From Ligustrum vulgare (taxonomy: Eukaryota; Streptophyta; Magnoliopsida; Lamiales; Oleaceae): a stretch of DNA of 64,000 bases. Under the pieces are notes generated by a model, which was not told the origin of the DNA, ran no database searches, and saw only the letters and a program-made list of their open reading frames with translations. This document shows positions 32,786 through 44,110 of this stretch, piece by piece (within the stretch, counting starts at the first letter, position 1; every line of letters begins with the position of its first letter). Both the position numbers and the translations under genes were made by a program. The stretch spans positions 24,620,139 to 24,684,138 of the forward strand of contig OY743168.1 of assembly GCA_963555705.1 (NCBI GenBank), written 5' to 3'.

Positions 32786-33789
32786 AAAATAATTTCAATT
32801 CTATTTATTTTCAGCCCAACAGAGGCTTAATATTTTTGTTCGGATGATCCGGACATTCTAACATAAGTAGTACGTAGAACAATAGAGGATGAAGATCATA
32901 CTTTTCTGATTGCCTGTGGAGATATACAGATTATTATAACTGTTCTTAGCGTTTTGAAATCTGAATATATTTAATTTGAATATTTTATCGTATAGATGGT
33001 TTTATTTGAGAAATTTTGACTCAACACTTATTTGTTTTTTGCACACATTTTCACGTTTGCTCAGAGTTGAATTTTTTAAAAAAAGAACCGAACAACAACC
33101 GAAACCGAATCGAAATCGAAATCATTCAGTTATTGAGTTTTGAGAACTGAATCAAAATTTTTGATTCGATTCCGATTCCTTCCGTAACAGAAACGACCAA
33201 CTGATGTAGGCGAAAACGTGTGTAAATGAGAAATAATAGAATTGAAATGTTGATTCAAAATAATATCGAGTTGAATTGTATAGAACCTGGAGAGACTCCA
33301 AGAACAACAAGTTTATATTGTCAAAAGTTGCTCATAATGCGAAAACAAAGAGGCATGTATACTTAACCCTAAACTTAGAAGCGAGAAAATAAAAGAAAAG
33401 ACGAATTCTAGGCCCATTTCTTTGAAAACGTTGAAATCGCACGATCTCACTCGTCCAAATAATCTAACACTCGATCTTCAACGCCATCACCAACCCTACT
33501 ACAATCTTTTGATCTTGCTATTTATTTACTCTTATCCTTGACATCCTTCAACAATTCACCGTAATATAAAAACTAATATAAACTTCACCAATACATCATC
33601 AAAGTTTTGCTCTTAAAATTTGGCCTTCCAGTCCCCTCTATACTGAAATTTTTGCCCCCATTGGATATAAATCCTGGCTCTGTCCATTTTGCAGTGCAAC
33701 ATGAGATGGGACGATAATAGTGTTGATGCATTTTGTCATTTATATATTACGGACTGTTCGGCTAGGTGAGCTGCAATTTTTTTTAAAAT
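32786..33789. other. Spacer without a supported gene
   Basis: An AACCGAAACCG-type patch with partial inverted symmetry lies at 33080-33190, but no terminal repeats or target duplication were found. Nothing coding. Confidence 0.45.
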
Positions 33790-33905
33790 TTTTGGTTTTT
33801 TCAAGATAGATCAATAGTTAAAAATTTGAGAGAGAAAATATATATAATTAAAAATAATTTGAAAAATTATGTTATTTAGAAATTGTAATAATTGTGTAAA
33901 AGAAC
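33790..33905 (-). repeat. AT-rich MITE-like family, copy 6
   Basis: The plus strand reads AGTTAAAAATTTGAGAGAG, AATAATTTGAAAAATTA and TTATTTAGAAATTGTAATAA, the reverse of the family order. Confidence 0.45.
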
Positions 33906-34617
33906 GGAGTGTTATTAACAAACAAAATGTACGATTCACAAAAAAAAAAAAAATGTAATCTAGACTCACAAAACCATGTACGAGACAAGCAAAGGGTAGC
34001 CAAGGCCATAATTAGAACCGGTCAAACGAGCAATAAAAGAATAGGTTATCTAGGCCATGGCTGCGATGCGTAACTAGACGGGGGAATAAATTGGCAGTAG
34101 GGAAGTCAAAAAAAAAAAAAAAAACATGTCGGGGTCGAGACCCTTAGCCCCCCCCCCCCCCATCCCCCCCCCCAAAAAAAAAAATTTATTTTATGCTTAA
34201 AAGTAAATTGTTAAGTGGGCAAGAGATGGAAGCATCGAACACGGATAGGAGAAATGTGAAAACCTCAACCATTACATCAAGTTCATATTTGTTATTTATT
34301 TATTTTTATTGAATATAGAATACAATCTAAAAAAATAAAAATTACCCTAAGGGCCTAAGCCCATTTGGGCCTTGTTTGATAAACATAGTTTTTGAAAAGA
34401 AAAAATACATATATAAAGTATTTACTAGAAAAAGTACATAACTATACAATTAAAACTTTCACTTTTTTAACATAACAAACTTAATTTTTTTTTGTAAAAA
34501 TCAGGTGTTAATATGTTAATTAATTAATACAATATTATAACAATTATAATAAGTTATCAAACAAAGGCATAATATTAAATAATAAAATAAAAACAATACA
34601 TAATCCACAACCATTCC
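33906..34617. other. Spacer with A and C tracts
   Basis: A tracts near 33942 and 34109 and a broken C/A tract at 34149-34182. No gene. Confidence 0.5.
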
Positions 34618-35816
34618 ATCACAATCCAACCTCCACTCACCTCACCCACCCCACCCCACCCCACCCCACCCCATAAAATAACTTTTTTCCTTCTACTTTT
34701 TCACACTCACCCCCACCCCAACACCACCCAACAATCCTCCCCAACCCCACGCACCCAACCACCCCGCCACCACTCACTCACCCACCCCACCCCACACCAC
34801 ACCACAAATATGATGTTACTTCTATTTTTTTCTTCCCCCAGTCACCCACTCACTAGTCACATCCCATCACACCCACCCCACCTCATTCAAAATGATTTTT
34901 TTCTACTACTTTTACACAACTCGCCCAGAACCTACCCTATCCTACCCACCCACCCCGACCCCAACCTCACCCAAAATTAATTTTTTTTCTTCTAATTTTT
35001 AACTCCCCCACCAGCCTCACCCCAGACCCTACCCCAACCCACCTCATCCAAAATGATTTTTTCTACATTTTCACGACTCGCCCAGACCCTACCCCGCCAC
35101 CCATCCTCAACCACACCTCACCCCGCCCTACCTCCCCACCCACCCACCCCATCCTAACCCACCCAAATATGATTCTTCTTCTATATTTTCACACCCCACC
35201 CTAACAAACCCACCACACCCCACCCTAGCAACCTCACCACAACCCACCCCACCCCAAAATAATTTTTCTTCTATTTTTTCACACTTCACCTCAATCGTCC
35301 CATCCTATCCCACCCTACCCCCATTCAAAAATGATTTTTCTTCTATTTTTTACACCCCACCCAACCACCCTCACTCCACCCAAAAATGATTTTTCTTCTA
35401 TTTTTTCACACTTCCCCCCAACCGCCCCACCCCATCCCACCGCACCCCGCCAGCCACCATAACCCATCCAAAAAAAAAAAATTCTTCTATTTTTTCACAC
35501 TTCACCCCAACCACCTCATCTCACCCCACCCAAGCACCCACACACCCAAAAAATAATTTTTTTCTTCTACTTTTTCCAACCCACAACCCGACCTAGACCC
35601 CACCCAACCCACTCCAAAAAATGATTTTTTTTCTACTTTTCCCCACCCTGACCCACCCTACCCCCACCACAAAAAAAAATGATTTTTTTTCTTCTACTTT
35701 TTCAACCCCGACCCCACCCCACCCCACCCACCTCGACCCTACCGTCACCACAAAAAATGATTTCTTCTACTTTTTCTAGTCCCACCCGACCTCTACCCCA
35801 TCATCCCCACCCCCAA
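34618..35816 (+). repeat. C-rich minisatellite, about 14 irregular units
   Basis: CCACCCCACCC-type runs alternate with a pyrimidine block close to AATGATTTTTCTTCTATTTT followed by TTCACAC. The block recurs near 34683, 34808, 34891, 34975, 35053, 35167, 35256, 35329, 35384, 35476, 35553, 35618, 35677 and 35756, so spacing is about 55-125 bp. The plus strand has almost no G, a strong strand asymmetry. No gene. Confidence 0.9.
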
Positions 35817-35819
35817 AAT

Positions 35820-36579
35820 CACAGTCAGTCACATAAGGTGACACAAGATCGTAGTTAAGTCACATAAGGTCACACAGAGTCACAATTGCAAATTTAGTTG
35901 TAAAATCTCACCCCTCCAAAGTCACAGTTGGTCACACAAGGTCAAATTTCGGTCACACAAAGTCGCAGTTTGGTCAAACGAGGTCACATTTAGGTCACGA
36001 TTGGTCACACAAAAGTCCCAGTTGGTCACAGTTCGGTCACACAAAGTCATTGTTAGGTCACATGAAATCACAGTCTGTTCAGAAGGTCACATTCCAGTCA
36101 CAGATCAATCACATGAAGTCACAGTTTTGTTACACAAAGTCGCAATTCACTCACGCAAAGTCACAGTTACCTAATATTTTTTCAAGATTAGTTAATATTT
36201 TTTTGTCACAATTACCTAATATTTTTTCTTGTAGTCTACAAGATTGAGATGTGAAATCCGAAAATTGATTAATCACGATTAATCAAACATTTGGTCACAT
36301 ATTATTTATTTATTTATTTGTCACAACTTACTTATTTTCTTGATCATGTTTAGTGAATATTTTTTGTCACAATTACTTAATAATTGTTCACATTCCATAT
36401 TTGTCACAAGTCGCATAAAGTCACATTTAGTCAAAATTTTGGTCACAATTAATTAATAATTGGTCACATTTTGTACATGTCACATGTCATATAAGGTCAC
36501 ATTTAGTCAATATTTTGGTCACAATTACTTAATAATTAGTCACAATTAGTCAATTACACATAATCAATCACACTATATT
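35820..36579 (+). repeat. GTCACA-rich tandem array, block 1
   Basis: Dozens of GTCACA words at irregular 10-25 bp spacing, in contexts such as GGTCACACAAAGTCACAGTT early and GTCACAATTACTTAATA later. The array follows the C-rich minisatellite and is cut by a solo LTR at 36580. Open frames here only reflect the repeat. Confidence 0.9.
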
Positions 36580-37331
36580 TGTAACACCCCAAGTTTCAAA
36601 ACCTAAAACCTAGGCATGTTAACTTCCATTCACATTAATTGCGGAATTAAATCGTTTACCCGACAAAATGTTCATTTATCTATTATAAAATTTTAGCGAA
36701 ATTTCGGCAGAGTCTCCTCTATAAATTGGACATAGCCAACCTGTAGAGGAGCATCAAAACCATTTTAAAAATTTAAAGCATCAATCACATTCATTATCGC
36801 CAAAACCAATTCATTCATTCCCCAAACTCCTCAAGCATAAGATTTCCCAAAAATCAACAGACATTAACAATTGCAATAAGAGGTACTTTAACCCCTAATA
36901 CGTTACCCATACGTAATCAAAACTAACTTCAACCAAAACATTATCAATAATAATAAATGAAGGAATAAATTTAATGATAACTTGAATAAATTTAACTTTA
37001 TTAATTAAGGCAACAGCAGGTACTGTCTGAGTAAGCCGCCAAGTGCACCCCTCTGATCATCTAACTTTCATCACCTGAAGTGTTGGGGAGAGATTGGGGT
37101 GAGCTAAAGCTCAGTCAGTAAACTGTATGCATGAATGCATGCTTATGACATGAATGTTTTTTTTTAAAATTCCATACATGTATCCCCTTTTCTTTACTTT
37201 CCAGAACATTCTAACATTTCAAACTTTCACTTAACATTTCAAAACTTTCACTTCATTTCCATCGTGAGCTCACTTGGTGTAACTTCTAGTCAATCAGAAT
37301 ACAGCGGGCAATTACTTATTTGGAACCAGAT

Positions 37332-37453
37332 CCCACCGCAAAGCGGTTTAACATTCACTTTCCCACCGCAAAGCGGTTTAACATTCACTTTCCCACCGCA
37401 AAGCGGTTTAACAGTCCACCGTAAAACGGGTGAACATTCCGTCGCAAAGCGAC
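37332..37453. repeat. Tandem array of five small hairpins (three 30-bp units plus two variants)
   Basis: Three exact 30-bp units start at 37332, 37362 and 37392, each with CCGCAAAGCGG. They are followed by CCGTAAAACGG (37419-37429) and GTCGCAAAGCGAC (37441-37453). In each the stem bases on both sides change together. Confidence 0.88.
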
Positions 37454-38829
37454 TTAATTCGGGTACGCCGGTCCCCCGCGCCCCATTTCCCACTCGCAAC
37501 TTTCATGAACTAGAAGTACACCCGTTCATCCTTTAAAAACTTGGGATACATAACTTTTGAATAAACTTGCACTTTGACACATTTCTTTCGTTTAAAAACA
37601 TTTGACTTCCCAATTTCGATGTCAATGCATGCTTGATGATGCAATGACATGATAATGTGCATGCTTGAACATTTCCTTAACTACACATAATTGCATATGG
37701 TAGACCAAAAGCATTAAAATTCCGTAATTAACACGAATGTCAATTAAGCACATTAATTCCACAGTAACATTCAACTTTGATGAAAGTAGGGGGAAGTTTA
37801 CTTACCTGACGTCCTTAATATTTACCGTTTTCTTGATTTGCAAGTGGAGGAGCCTCGACTGCCCGTGTCGTCAATGTACCAACAATCCTAGTTATATTCA
37901 TTCATTAAATAAAATATACTTTTAGTTTAAAAATCACAATTTCTATTCATTTTAATACTAATCAAACATTGACTGAGATTAAAACTTCAATTTAACCCAA
38001 ACGTGACTTTACATAATATTCAAAACACATAAAACCATAATCGAACATAAGAAATAAGTTTCAATCCACGTAAGAAAGTTTCTCATCTTTTAAATTCAAA
38101 CTCAAATTAAAATATCAAACTTAAACCAAAGTTCACAAAGTTCTTACTAACAAATTTGACAATTCATGAAATTTTCCCCCAATCAGAAAGTTACAATTTT
38201 CAACTCATAATTAGATATTAACAGTCTTTAATTCATAAGTCATCCAATCTAAAATTTGACATATATATACTTTTATTAGCATTAACCCCCGAAATTGAAA
38301 TTGACCAATTAAAATTTGAAATCATAACTGAGTGAAAATTAATAAAACATTCATACAGCCCCTTACTATTTCAAAATTACCATTATGCTTCAAATTAAAC
38401 TAGCAATACAATTTAAAAGACATAACTTATGGATTTAGAAACTTGAAACTTCACACACACATTATCCAAAATTTGAAATCCACAACTGAGGTTAAAAATT
38501 TTATGTGACTCACAATTTGATTCAAACATGTCTAAATACATTTACTCAAATCTCAAACCAAATTCTAACTTTGAAATTTACTTATTTATAAATTAACATA
38601 TAAACTAAACAATTAACTAACACAATTGAATTTATATTTATACCCTTTCAAAAATCTGATATTTAACTATATATAAAAGCAGTGTCAGGTACAAATTCAA
38701 AATAACCCAGAATTCTAAAATTTCAAAATCTGAAATTAATCAACGAATCTGAAATATATACAAAATATACATACAAATATACATCAACATATACATACAA
38801 TCCCATATATATACATACACTAATTACAT

Positions 38830-38852
38830 GTGTGTGTGTGTGTGTGTGTGTC
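38830..38852. repeat. (GT)n microsatellite
   Basis: About 11 TG/GT units, followed by more TG-rich sequence to about 38917, inside the 2.9 kb LTR. Confidence 0.9.
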
Positions 38853-39192
38853 CGTGAGTGTGCGCGGGTGTGAAAGCAAGAATCGTGTGTGCGGTTTCCG
38901 TGTGTGTGTGCGTGTGAGAGGGGAAGGGGAAGGCTTACCGATTGGGCGTGGATGGTGGTTTAATGGTGGTCGGCGCTGTGAGATGAGGGAGAGAGCGAGT
39001 CCGAGAGCGAGGGGTAGGGAAGAGACCGAGAGAGCGGAGAGCGGGTGTGAGAGAGAGAGACCGTGAGTGAGATTAATTAGGTTAGGGTTAAGTTTTTAAT
39101 CTTTTGAAATTTGCAAATCAGTCCCTCAAATCTCCTCTTTTGATTAAGTAAGTCTATAAGTTCTATTTACCCTCGATTGACACTAAACTTTC

Positions 39193-39207
39193 CCCCCCCC
39201 CCCCCCA
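39193..39207. repeat. C tract
   Basis: A run of about 15 C inside the 2.9 kb LTR. Confidence 0.85.
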
Positions 39208-39478
39208 AGTTTCAAATTGGCATAATAAAATAGAAAATAACATGCTTAGGCAATAAAACAATTAATCACATAGAATTGCACGTAAATGATTAAAATAACC
39301 AATTTATAAACTTTCAATTTGGTACATTGATCGAGACGGCGTCCAAGTCCTTCCACTGCAAAATAATTCAAATCATTGACGTAAAATTAAATTAAATTCT
39401 CAAATTTCAAATACATTATCATAAATATGACGTGAAATTTTTTAAAGGGTACGAAATGAAAGGCGGTATTACAATATT

Positions 39479-40160
39479 CACCCAACCCAACCCCCTCACC
39501 TCACCCCCCACCTCCACCCACCCCACCCCACCCTCTCACACATCCACCCACCCCACCTAAACCTTACTTCTCCCCCAATTCGACTGTCGCCCACCACCGA
39601 CACTACCGGCTACCACCCCCACCATCACCATCACCTCCACCGGCACATCACCACCACGTCACCACAGCACCTCTTTCCCACAGCCGGTAACCACCACACT
39701 TGACAGGCGAACACGAGCAACACCACACCGCACACGAGCATCACCACCCCGACTCACTCACCACCACCTTCTGCCTCACCAACAAACACCACAAAAAGCA
39801 ACCTGATAACCAAAAAAAAAAAAAAAACAAAAGGAAGAGCAGCACAGATGCCATCACATCAACATCTCCGCCTCCAAAATGGAAGAGCAGCACCTCCTGC
39901 ACCACCGCACACCCAAACCAGCCATCGCACATAAATATTTAACCACCGGCTGCACATGAAAATCATATCAAACCAGAGAACCACAAAAACCATAAAATAA
40001 GAGGAATTGCTACAGCAACGGCACTAAAAAGTACACCCCTTTGTGCGATGGTGCAGTGCCTCGCATAGGCGCCACCACTCGCGCGGCTGTAGCAAGCCCC
40101 CTGTGCGTTTCTGCTTCCATTTTACGCCCGGATCTCCCTGGTGCCACTATGTCGTTGGAG

Positions 40161-40162
<2 letters not shown>
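39479..40162 (+). repeat. C-rich and CAC/ACC-rich low-complexity block, unit 1
   Basis: CCACCC runs continue the array that the solo LTR split. They are followed by CACCATCACCATCACC-type triplets at 39590-39940 with an A tract near 39811, then a less biased stretch (40000-40160). Open frames on both strands here mirror triplet repeats and are not called. Confidence 0.75.

Positions 40163-40224
<62 letters not shown>
40163..40224. repeat. (GA)n microsatellite
   Basis: Thirty-one uninterrupted AG units. Confidence 0.97.
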
Positions 40225-40227
<3 letters not shown>

Positions 40228-40551
40228 TTTAGGCATAGCAGAGGCGTGAGGAGAGAGGAGAGAGAGAAAATATTTTCTGCGTGTTTGCTTGCTTATGTAA
40301 GGGTTAGGAATTATAGTGATGTATTAATTTAAATCTTAATCTTAATTAGCACCTGATATTTGAAAAAAATTTCAGCGTCCAGTTAAATTCGAATTGTAAT
40401 TTTTAAGTGTAGGGTTTTGTGTAATTTTCCCTATTTACTATACATAATTTTAATTTTAAGATATAACTTAAAATGTTTCAAAAATCAGGTTGTAATTATA
40501 ATTATTTATTTAAATTAAATAATTAAAAATATTTTGTTAATTATATAAATT
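40225..40551 (+). other. AT-rich tail of repeat module 1
   Basis: The segment 40340-40432 (AATTAGCACCTGATATTTGA ... TTTTAAGTGTAGGGTTTTGT, GTAATTTTCC) has a diverged direct copy at 41760-41847. No gene. Confidence 0.55.
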
Positions 40552-40930
40552 CAAGTCACAATATAATATAAATTCAGGTCACAAAACAGAAATTCTTTAA
40601 GTCACAAATAATTTCAGGGTCATAAATTATCAAAATAGTAGGTCACAATAACAATTTTTTTAAGTCACAAATAATTTCAAGGTCACAAGTTTGAAATTAA
40701 TTTATCTCAAGTTATTTCAAGATCACAAATTATCAAAATAGTAGGTCACAATAATAATTTTTTTAAGTCACATAATTTCAAGGTCGCAAGTTTTAAATTA
40801 ATTAATCTCAAATTATTTCTAGGTCACAATTTATCAAATTATTAGTTCACCCATCTTTTAAGTCACAGTTATCATACATGTCACAATTTACTTAAAATTA
40901 TTAGGTCACAATTCAACTTGTCCACGTCAC
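40552..40930 (+). repeat. GTCACA-rich tandem array, block 2
   Basis: AGGTCACAATAACAATTTTT and AAGTCACAAATAATTTCAAG words alternate at about 35-60 bp spacing. It is related to block 1 but more AT-rich. Confidence 0.85.
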
Positions 40931-41270
40931 TGTCTCACCACCACGGCCTCACCGCCACCGCCACCGCCACTATTTATTCACTTCAATAAATTACCAAAAA
41001 CAATCATCATCGCCATCTATGCCTCCCCCACCTCAAAAAAAAAAAAAAAAAAAAAACCAGTCAGCCACATACACCGCCACACATCATCACCACCAACCAG
41101 CATCATCGCCGCCAAAATGCACCACCGCAACCAGCAGATCTCCATACCACCACCACTGCATCACCACATCGCTACACAGCACCGCAGTACCACCGCAACA
41201 CCACCACCACCCGCGACCCACAAAATATTAAATCTAACCTCATATATCCCCGTTTCCAGATCTGATAACG
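40931..41270 (+). repeat. CAC/ACC-rich low-complexity block, unit 2
   Basis: CCGCCACCGCCACCGCC near 40948, an A tract at about 41034-41056, then CACCACCA-rich sequence to 41230. It parallels unit 1 at 39590-39940. Confidence 0.75.
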
Positions 41271-41378
41271 TCCGCCAACTAACTTCGTGAAGTCGAAACC
41301 CTCAACAGTGCAGGATTTGAGGCTTAGCTCAGAAACCCCTTTAAATTCTCAAGATTCAACGGAAGATAAATCAAAGAA

Positions 41379-41525
41379 ATGGTCGTTCATACTGCTTCCT
41401 TCACCTCCAGATCTGTATTACAATCAACCTCCGTTCGTAGCGCCGCCGTGAGGCTCTGCTCCCAAGCGAAGTTTGCTCGGTTTCCCTTTCGCGTTCATTC
41501 CAGAAACTCCATGGCTCACCAATAA
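41379..41525 (+). pseudogene. Orphan 48-codon frame resembling an organelle transit peptide (gene-fragment candidate)
   Basis: The frame reads MVVHTASFTSRSVLQSTSVR, SAAVRLCSQAKFARFPFRVH, SRNSMAHQ, then stop. It is rich in S, R, A, V and T with no acidic residues, the composition of a chloroplast or mitochondrial targeting sequence. A purine-rich leader (AAATCAAAGAAATGG context) precedes it. After the stop the sequence turns into a GGCGGCGGCG/GGAGGAGGAGG run. I do not recognise the parent protein. Its place inside a low-complexity module suggests a captured first exon from another gene. A chance frame is possible. Confidence 0.4.
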
Positions 41526-42373
41526 ATTTATATAAAAGAAATTTCCGGAGAAGTGGAAGATCCGGCGGCGGCGTGGGAGGAGGAGGAGGCGTCGCCAATT
41601 TGTAGAACTATTTGAGAGAGGAATCCGATTGAGAGAATGGACAGTGTGTATAGAATATGAGATAATATAATTAGGGTTAAAATGATGTATGATTGAAATA
41701 TGGTCAAATAATTAATTTAATTTAATTTAGTTATTCTAATTTATTAATTAATTATTTTTTAATTATCACCTGAATTTTGAGTAATATAGGTTTCACCTTA
41801 TTTATGAATTTGAATTTTTAAATGTAGGGTTGTGTGTAATTTCCACTTTTGAAAAAAAAAAAAAGTTGGATTTTGAAAATCTAATGGTTAAAAAGTTATT
41901 TGAAATGTAATTCTATGCTTGACTTTTTTTTATGGTTACTGTAGTATAAAGTAGTATTTTTTATTAGATTGTAGTGGAATCAAACAATGGCTTGGTAAAA
42001 TGATTTTTTTTTTACCTCAACCTTTTAAACTTAATCTCAATCATCAATTTTTAATCAAGCTCACATTTTTTACTTTTTAAATGTTTTTAAACCGCATTCA
42101 TAAAAAAATAAAAAATAAAAATCACAAAAACTTCTAAAAATCATATTACCAAACTGGTTCTAAATCTAAATTATCTCATTTCTCAAATCTCACTCTCTTG
42201 ACTCTCAACCGTGAGCAGCACAATTTTGTTGTGTTTCAAAAAAATTGAGTCCATGGTGGGAGGAACGTTCGCTCCCAGCCCGCACTTCGTAGGTGTAGGA
42301 GCGAGGCGGATCACAACTAATAGATCACGGGTTCGGGATGGGACAACCCAATCCACCTGAATACATCCATTAT
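41526..42373. other. Tail of repeat module 2 and AT-rich spacer
   Basis: The segment 41760-41847 is the diverged partner of 40340-40432. The rest (41850-42373) is AT-rich with A tracts and no supported gene. Confidence 0.45.
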
Positions 42374-42490
42374 CATTCCTACAAATGGAAATTATATAAT
42401 GGTTACAATTTCCACTGGGGGCATACATCTGTCCCCTGTTGGGGTGTCAGGTGGGCCCACCAAGTCTCGTCTTATACCACTTGACAGGTG
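42374..42490. repeat. G/C-rich repeat, partner of 4069-4250
   Basis: It carries AAATTATATAATGG, TTTCCACTGGGGGCATA, CCCCTGTTGGGGTGTCAGG, and TACCACTTGACAGGTGG, in the order seen in the reverse complement of 4100-4250. Confidence 0.55.
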
Positions 42491-43017
42491 GATATTTTTA
42501 TCTATACTACTTCTAAAAGGTCCTTAAAGGGAGAAACTTTCTTGAACTATATTAACCTTATAAATCTCTTAAATTCCTTATTCATCCTTAATGTTCATTA
42601 ATGTCCATTTTCTTTAAAATTTTATTTATCAGATTTTAATCAATTAGTTTACCTAAATAAATAACTTATCACATTTTAACTATTCATATTCTCATTCCAT
42701 TATTTTCACTCCGATATATTCTTAGGAAATCTCTTAATGTATGTATGTAATTCAATACTTTCCTTATTTTTCATTTGCATATTTCGTTAAGTTCTTATTT
42801 TGTTTGATCTCTTTACTGTGTGAGAAAAGTAATAATAAAAGCAGATGAAGATGAGAATCGAAATGTTTAAATCTTGGCGTGCTTTAAATCTCCCTCTATA
42901 GAGAGATGTGCGCATGTGGTGGAAACCTTCATGACTCGGTGTCAAGGACCGTAGCAAAGCCCGTGAAACTCGGAGTCGGTGGGGGTTTTTTTTAGTTTCT
43001 ATTGAAAATGATAAATT
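42491..43017. other. AT-rich spacer, no gene seen
   Basis: Nothing coding. It ends with the AAATT target site of the gypsy element that follows. Confidence 0.5.
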
Positions 43018-43753
43018 TGATGTGATCCGTGGTAGGAGATCAAGGGAGAAATCAGGGCACAGGCGATTCCATGACAATCTACGTGAGAAACAGAGCAAAT
43101 TCCGTATTAGGCCCAAATCAAGAATCAAGCCGGGTCAAATTGTTTCAAAGGGACAAAGATTGGAGCTGCCGGGAAACCCACGCGACTGCGTGGTTAAATG
43201 GTGGTGCGATCGTGCGATGGTATCAAAAAGAGACCCGAGAGTTTCAGGTATAACCACGCGATCGCTCGGGTTATAACCACTCGATCGCGCGGTTCAAGTG
43301 AAACAGAATTTCTGTGTTTTTTTTTTCCGTTTTAATTATGTATATTTCGTATTCTGAACCATAGCGCGTTTTACATTATATTATCTTGTTTTTCATTATT
43401 GAACAGCAGTTTTGGAGATTATTGAATTTGAGTTGAGAGAGTTTTCTCTAATTGAAAAGTTGAGGAGTCCCTTTTTTGTTCTTCGAGAACAAATCCAACT
43501 TATCAAATATTGTGAAATATTTGTGGCGTTGAACTTATTAAATATTCGCGATAATATTTGTGGCGTTTCCAATTAGAATCTTATTAAGAAAATTGACAAG
43601 TCCTTGTGGTGCTTCGAAAACATTGGATCTCGATTACGCATCGTCATTTTTGCATCGTGAATATTGGGTTAAGGTCCTATCGTCAATTCTGTCATTTATT
43701 TATCGTTTTTATTCCGCGTCTTTATCGTGATTCCCGTGTCCGGGATCGTATCA
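43018..43753 (+). repeat. 5' LTR of the gypsy element
   Basis: 736 bp. It contains four GC-rich palindromic motifs at 43178-43293. It differs from the 3' LTR by scattered substitutions and small indels, so insertion is not very recent. Confidence 0.88.
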
Positions 43754-43755
43754 GT

Positions 43756-43767
43756 TGGTATTAGAGC
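43756..43767 (+). promoter_or_regulatory. Primer-binding site (tRNA-Met type)
   Basis: TGGTATTAGAGC, two bases after the 5' LTR, one mismatch from the common TGGTATCAGAGC site complementary to initiator tRNA-Met. Confidence 0.8.
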
Positions 43768-44110
43768 TTAGCTCTAAATTCAATTTTGGTGTTTTCTTGA
43801 TTTTCTAGATTTTTTTTCATATTCTTCGTGTCAGTCATAATTTTCTTCAGTTTGATTCATAAGAGTCAGTCCCAAAAATTCAAAAGTATTTTTCTTGTTC
43901 GTTTTTCGTCCAAATCCAGTTCCCTTTTTTCTGCCATACTCGTAGTCCAATTCTCTGGCAGATTTTTAAAAAATCCCAAAATTCCCAAATATTTTTCAGA
44001 TATTCCGAATTTGTCATAATTTCCAAATTTTATTGTTCTTACTCGTGTCCTATCGTATCATACCCTTGATTGAGCTCTTGGATTGTTTTTGAAGTGCTTG
44101 GAAGGGGATT

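Larger units (their letters stand above)
36580..39473 (+). mobile_element. 2.9 kb solo LTR (TGTAACACCCC type) with perfect 5-bp target duplication
   Basis: It runs from TGTAACACCCCAAGTTTCAA to GGCGGTATTACA and is flanked by ATATT at 36575-36579 and 39474-39478. The start, the length and a TGGGGTGAGCTAAAGCTCAG segment near 37097 resemble long LTRs of plant chromovirus-type gypsy elements, an inference from memory. It contains the hairpin array at 37332-37453, a GT microsatellite, a GA-rich tract (about 38915-39060) and a C tract. No gypsy protein is present. It interrupts the GTCACA/C-rich array. Confidence 0.85.

Noticed and set aside
33060..33190. AACCGAAACCG patch as another hAT MITE
   Set aside because: No TAG...-type ends and no 8-bp flanking duplication could be found.
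34618..35816. Telomere-like repeat
   Set aside because: The words are CCACCC/CCCCAC mixtures at irregular spacing, not the plant CCCTAAA telomere unit.
37332..37453. CRISPR-like look of the regularly spaced repeat
   Set aside because: The 30-bp units are contiguous with no unique spacers and lie in a plant LTR, so this is a tandem hairpin array.
37264..37536. Frames on both strands with repeated PPQSGLTFTF or KPLCGGKVN units
   Set aside because: They are translations of the 30-bp hairpin array inside a solo LTR, open on both strands because of the repeat.
40041..40249. Open frames with long RE repeats
   Set aside because: They are readings of the (GA)n microsatellite.
42290..42350. tRNA-like or SINE-like B box (GGTTCGGG in a GATCACGGGTTCGGGAT context)
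   Set aside because: No matching A box at the right distance, no clover-leaf fold and no A-rich tail.
43022..43276. Paired plus-strand frames at the start of the gypsy LTR (and the similar frames at 45691-45915)
   Set aside because: They recur in both LTR copies and end at palindromes. They are LTR sequence with no initiation or domain evidence.
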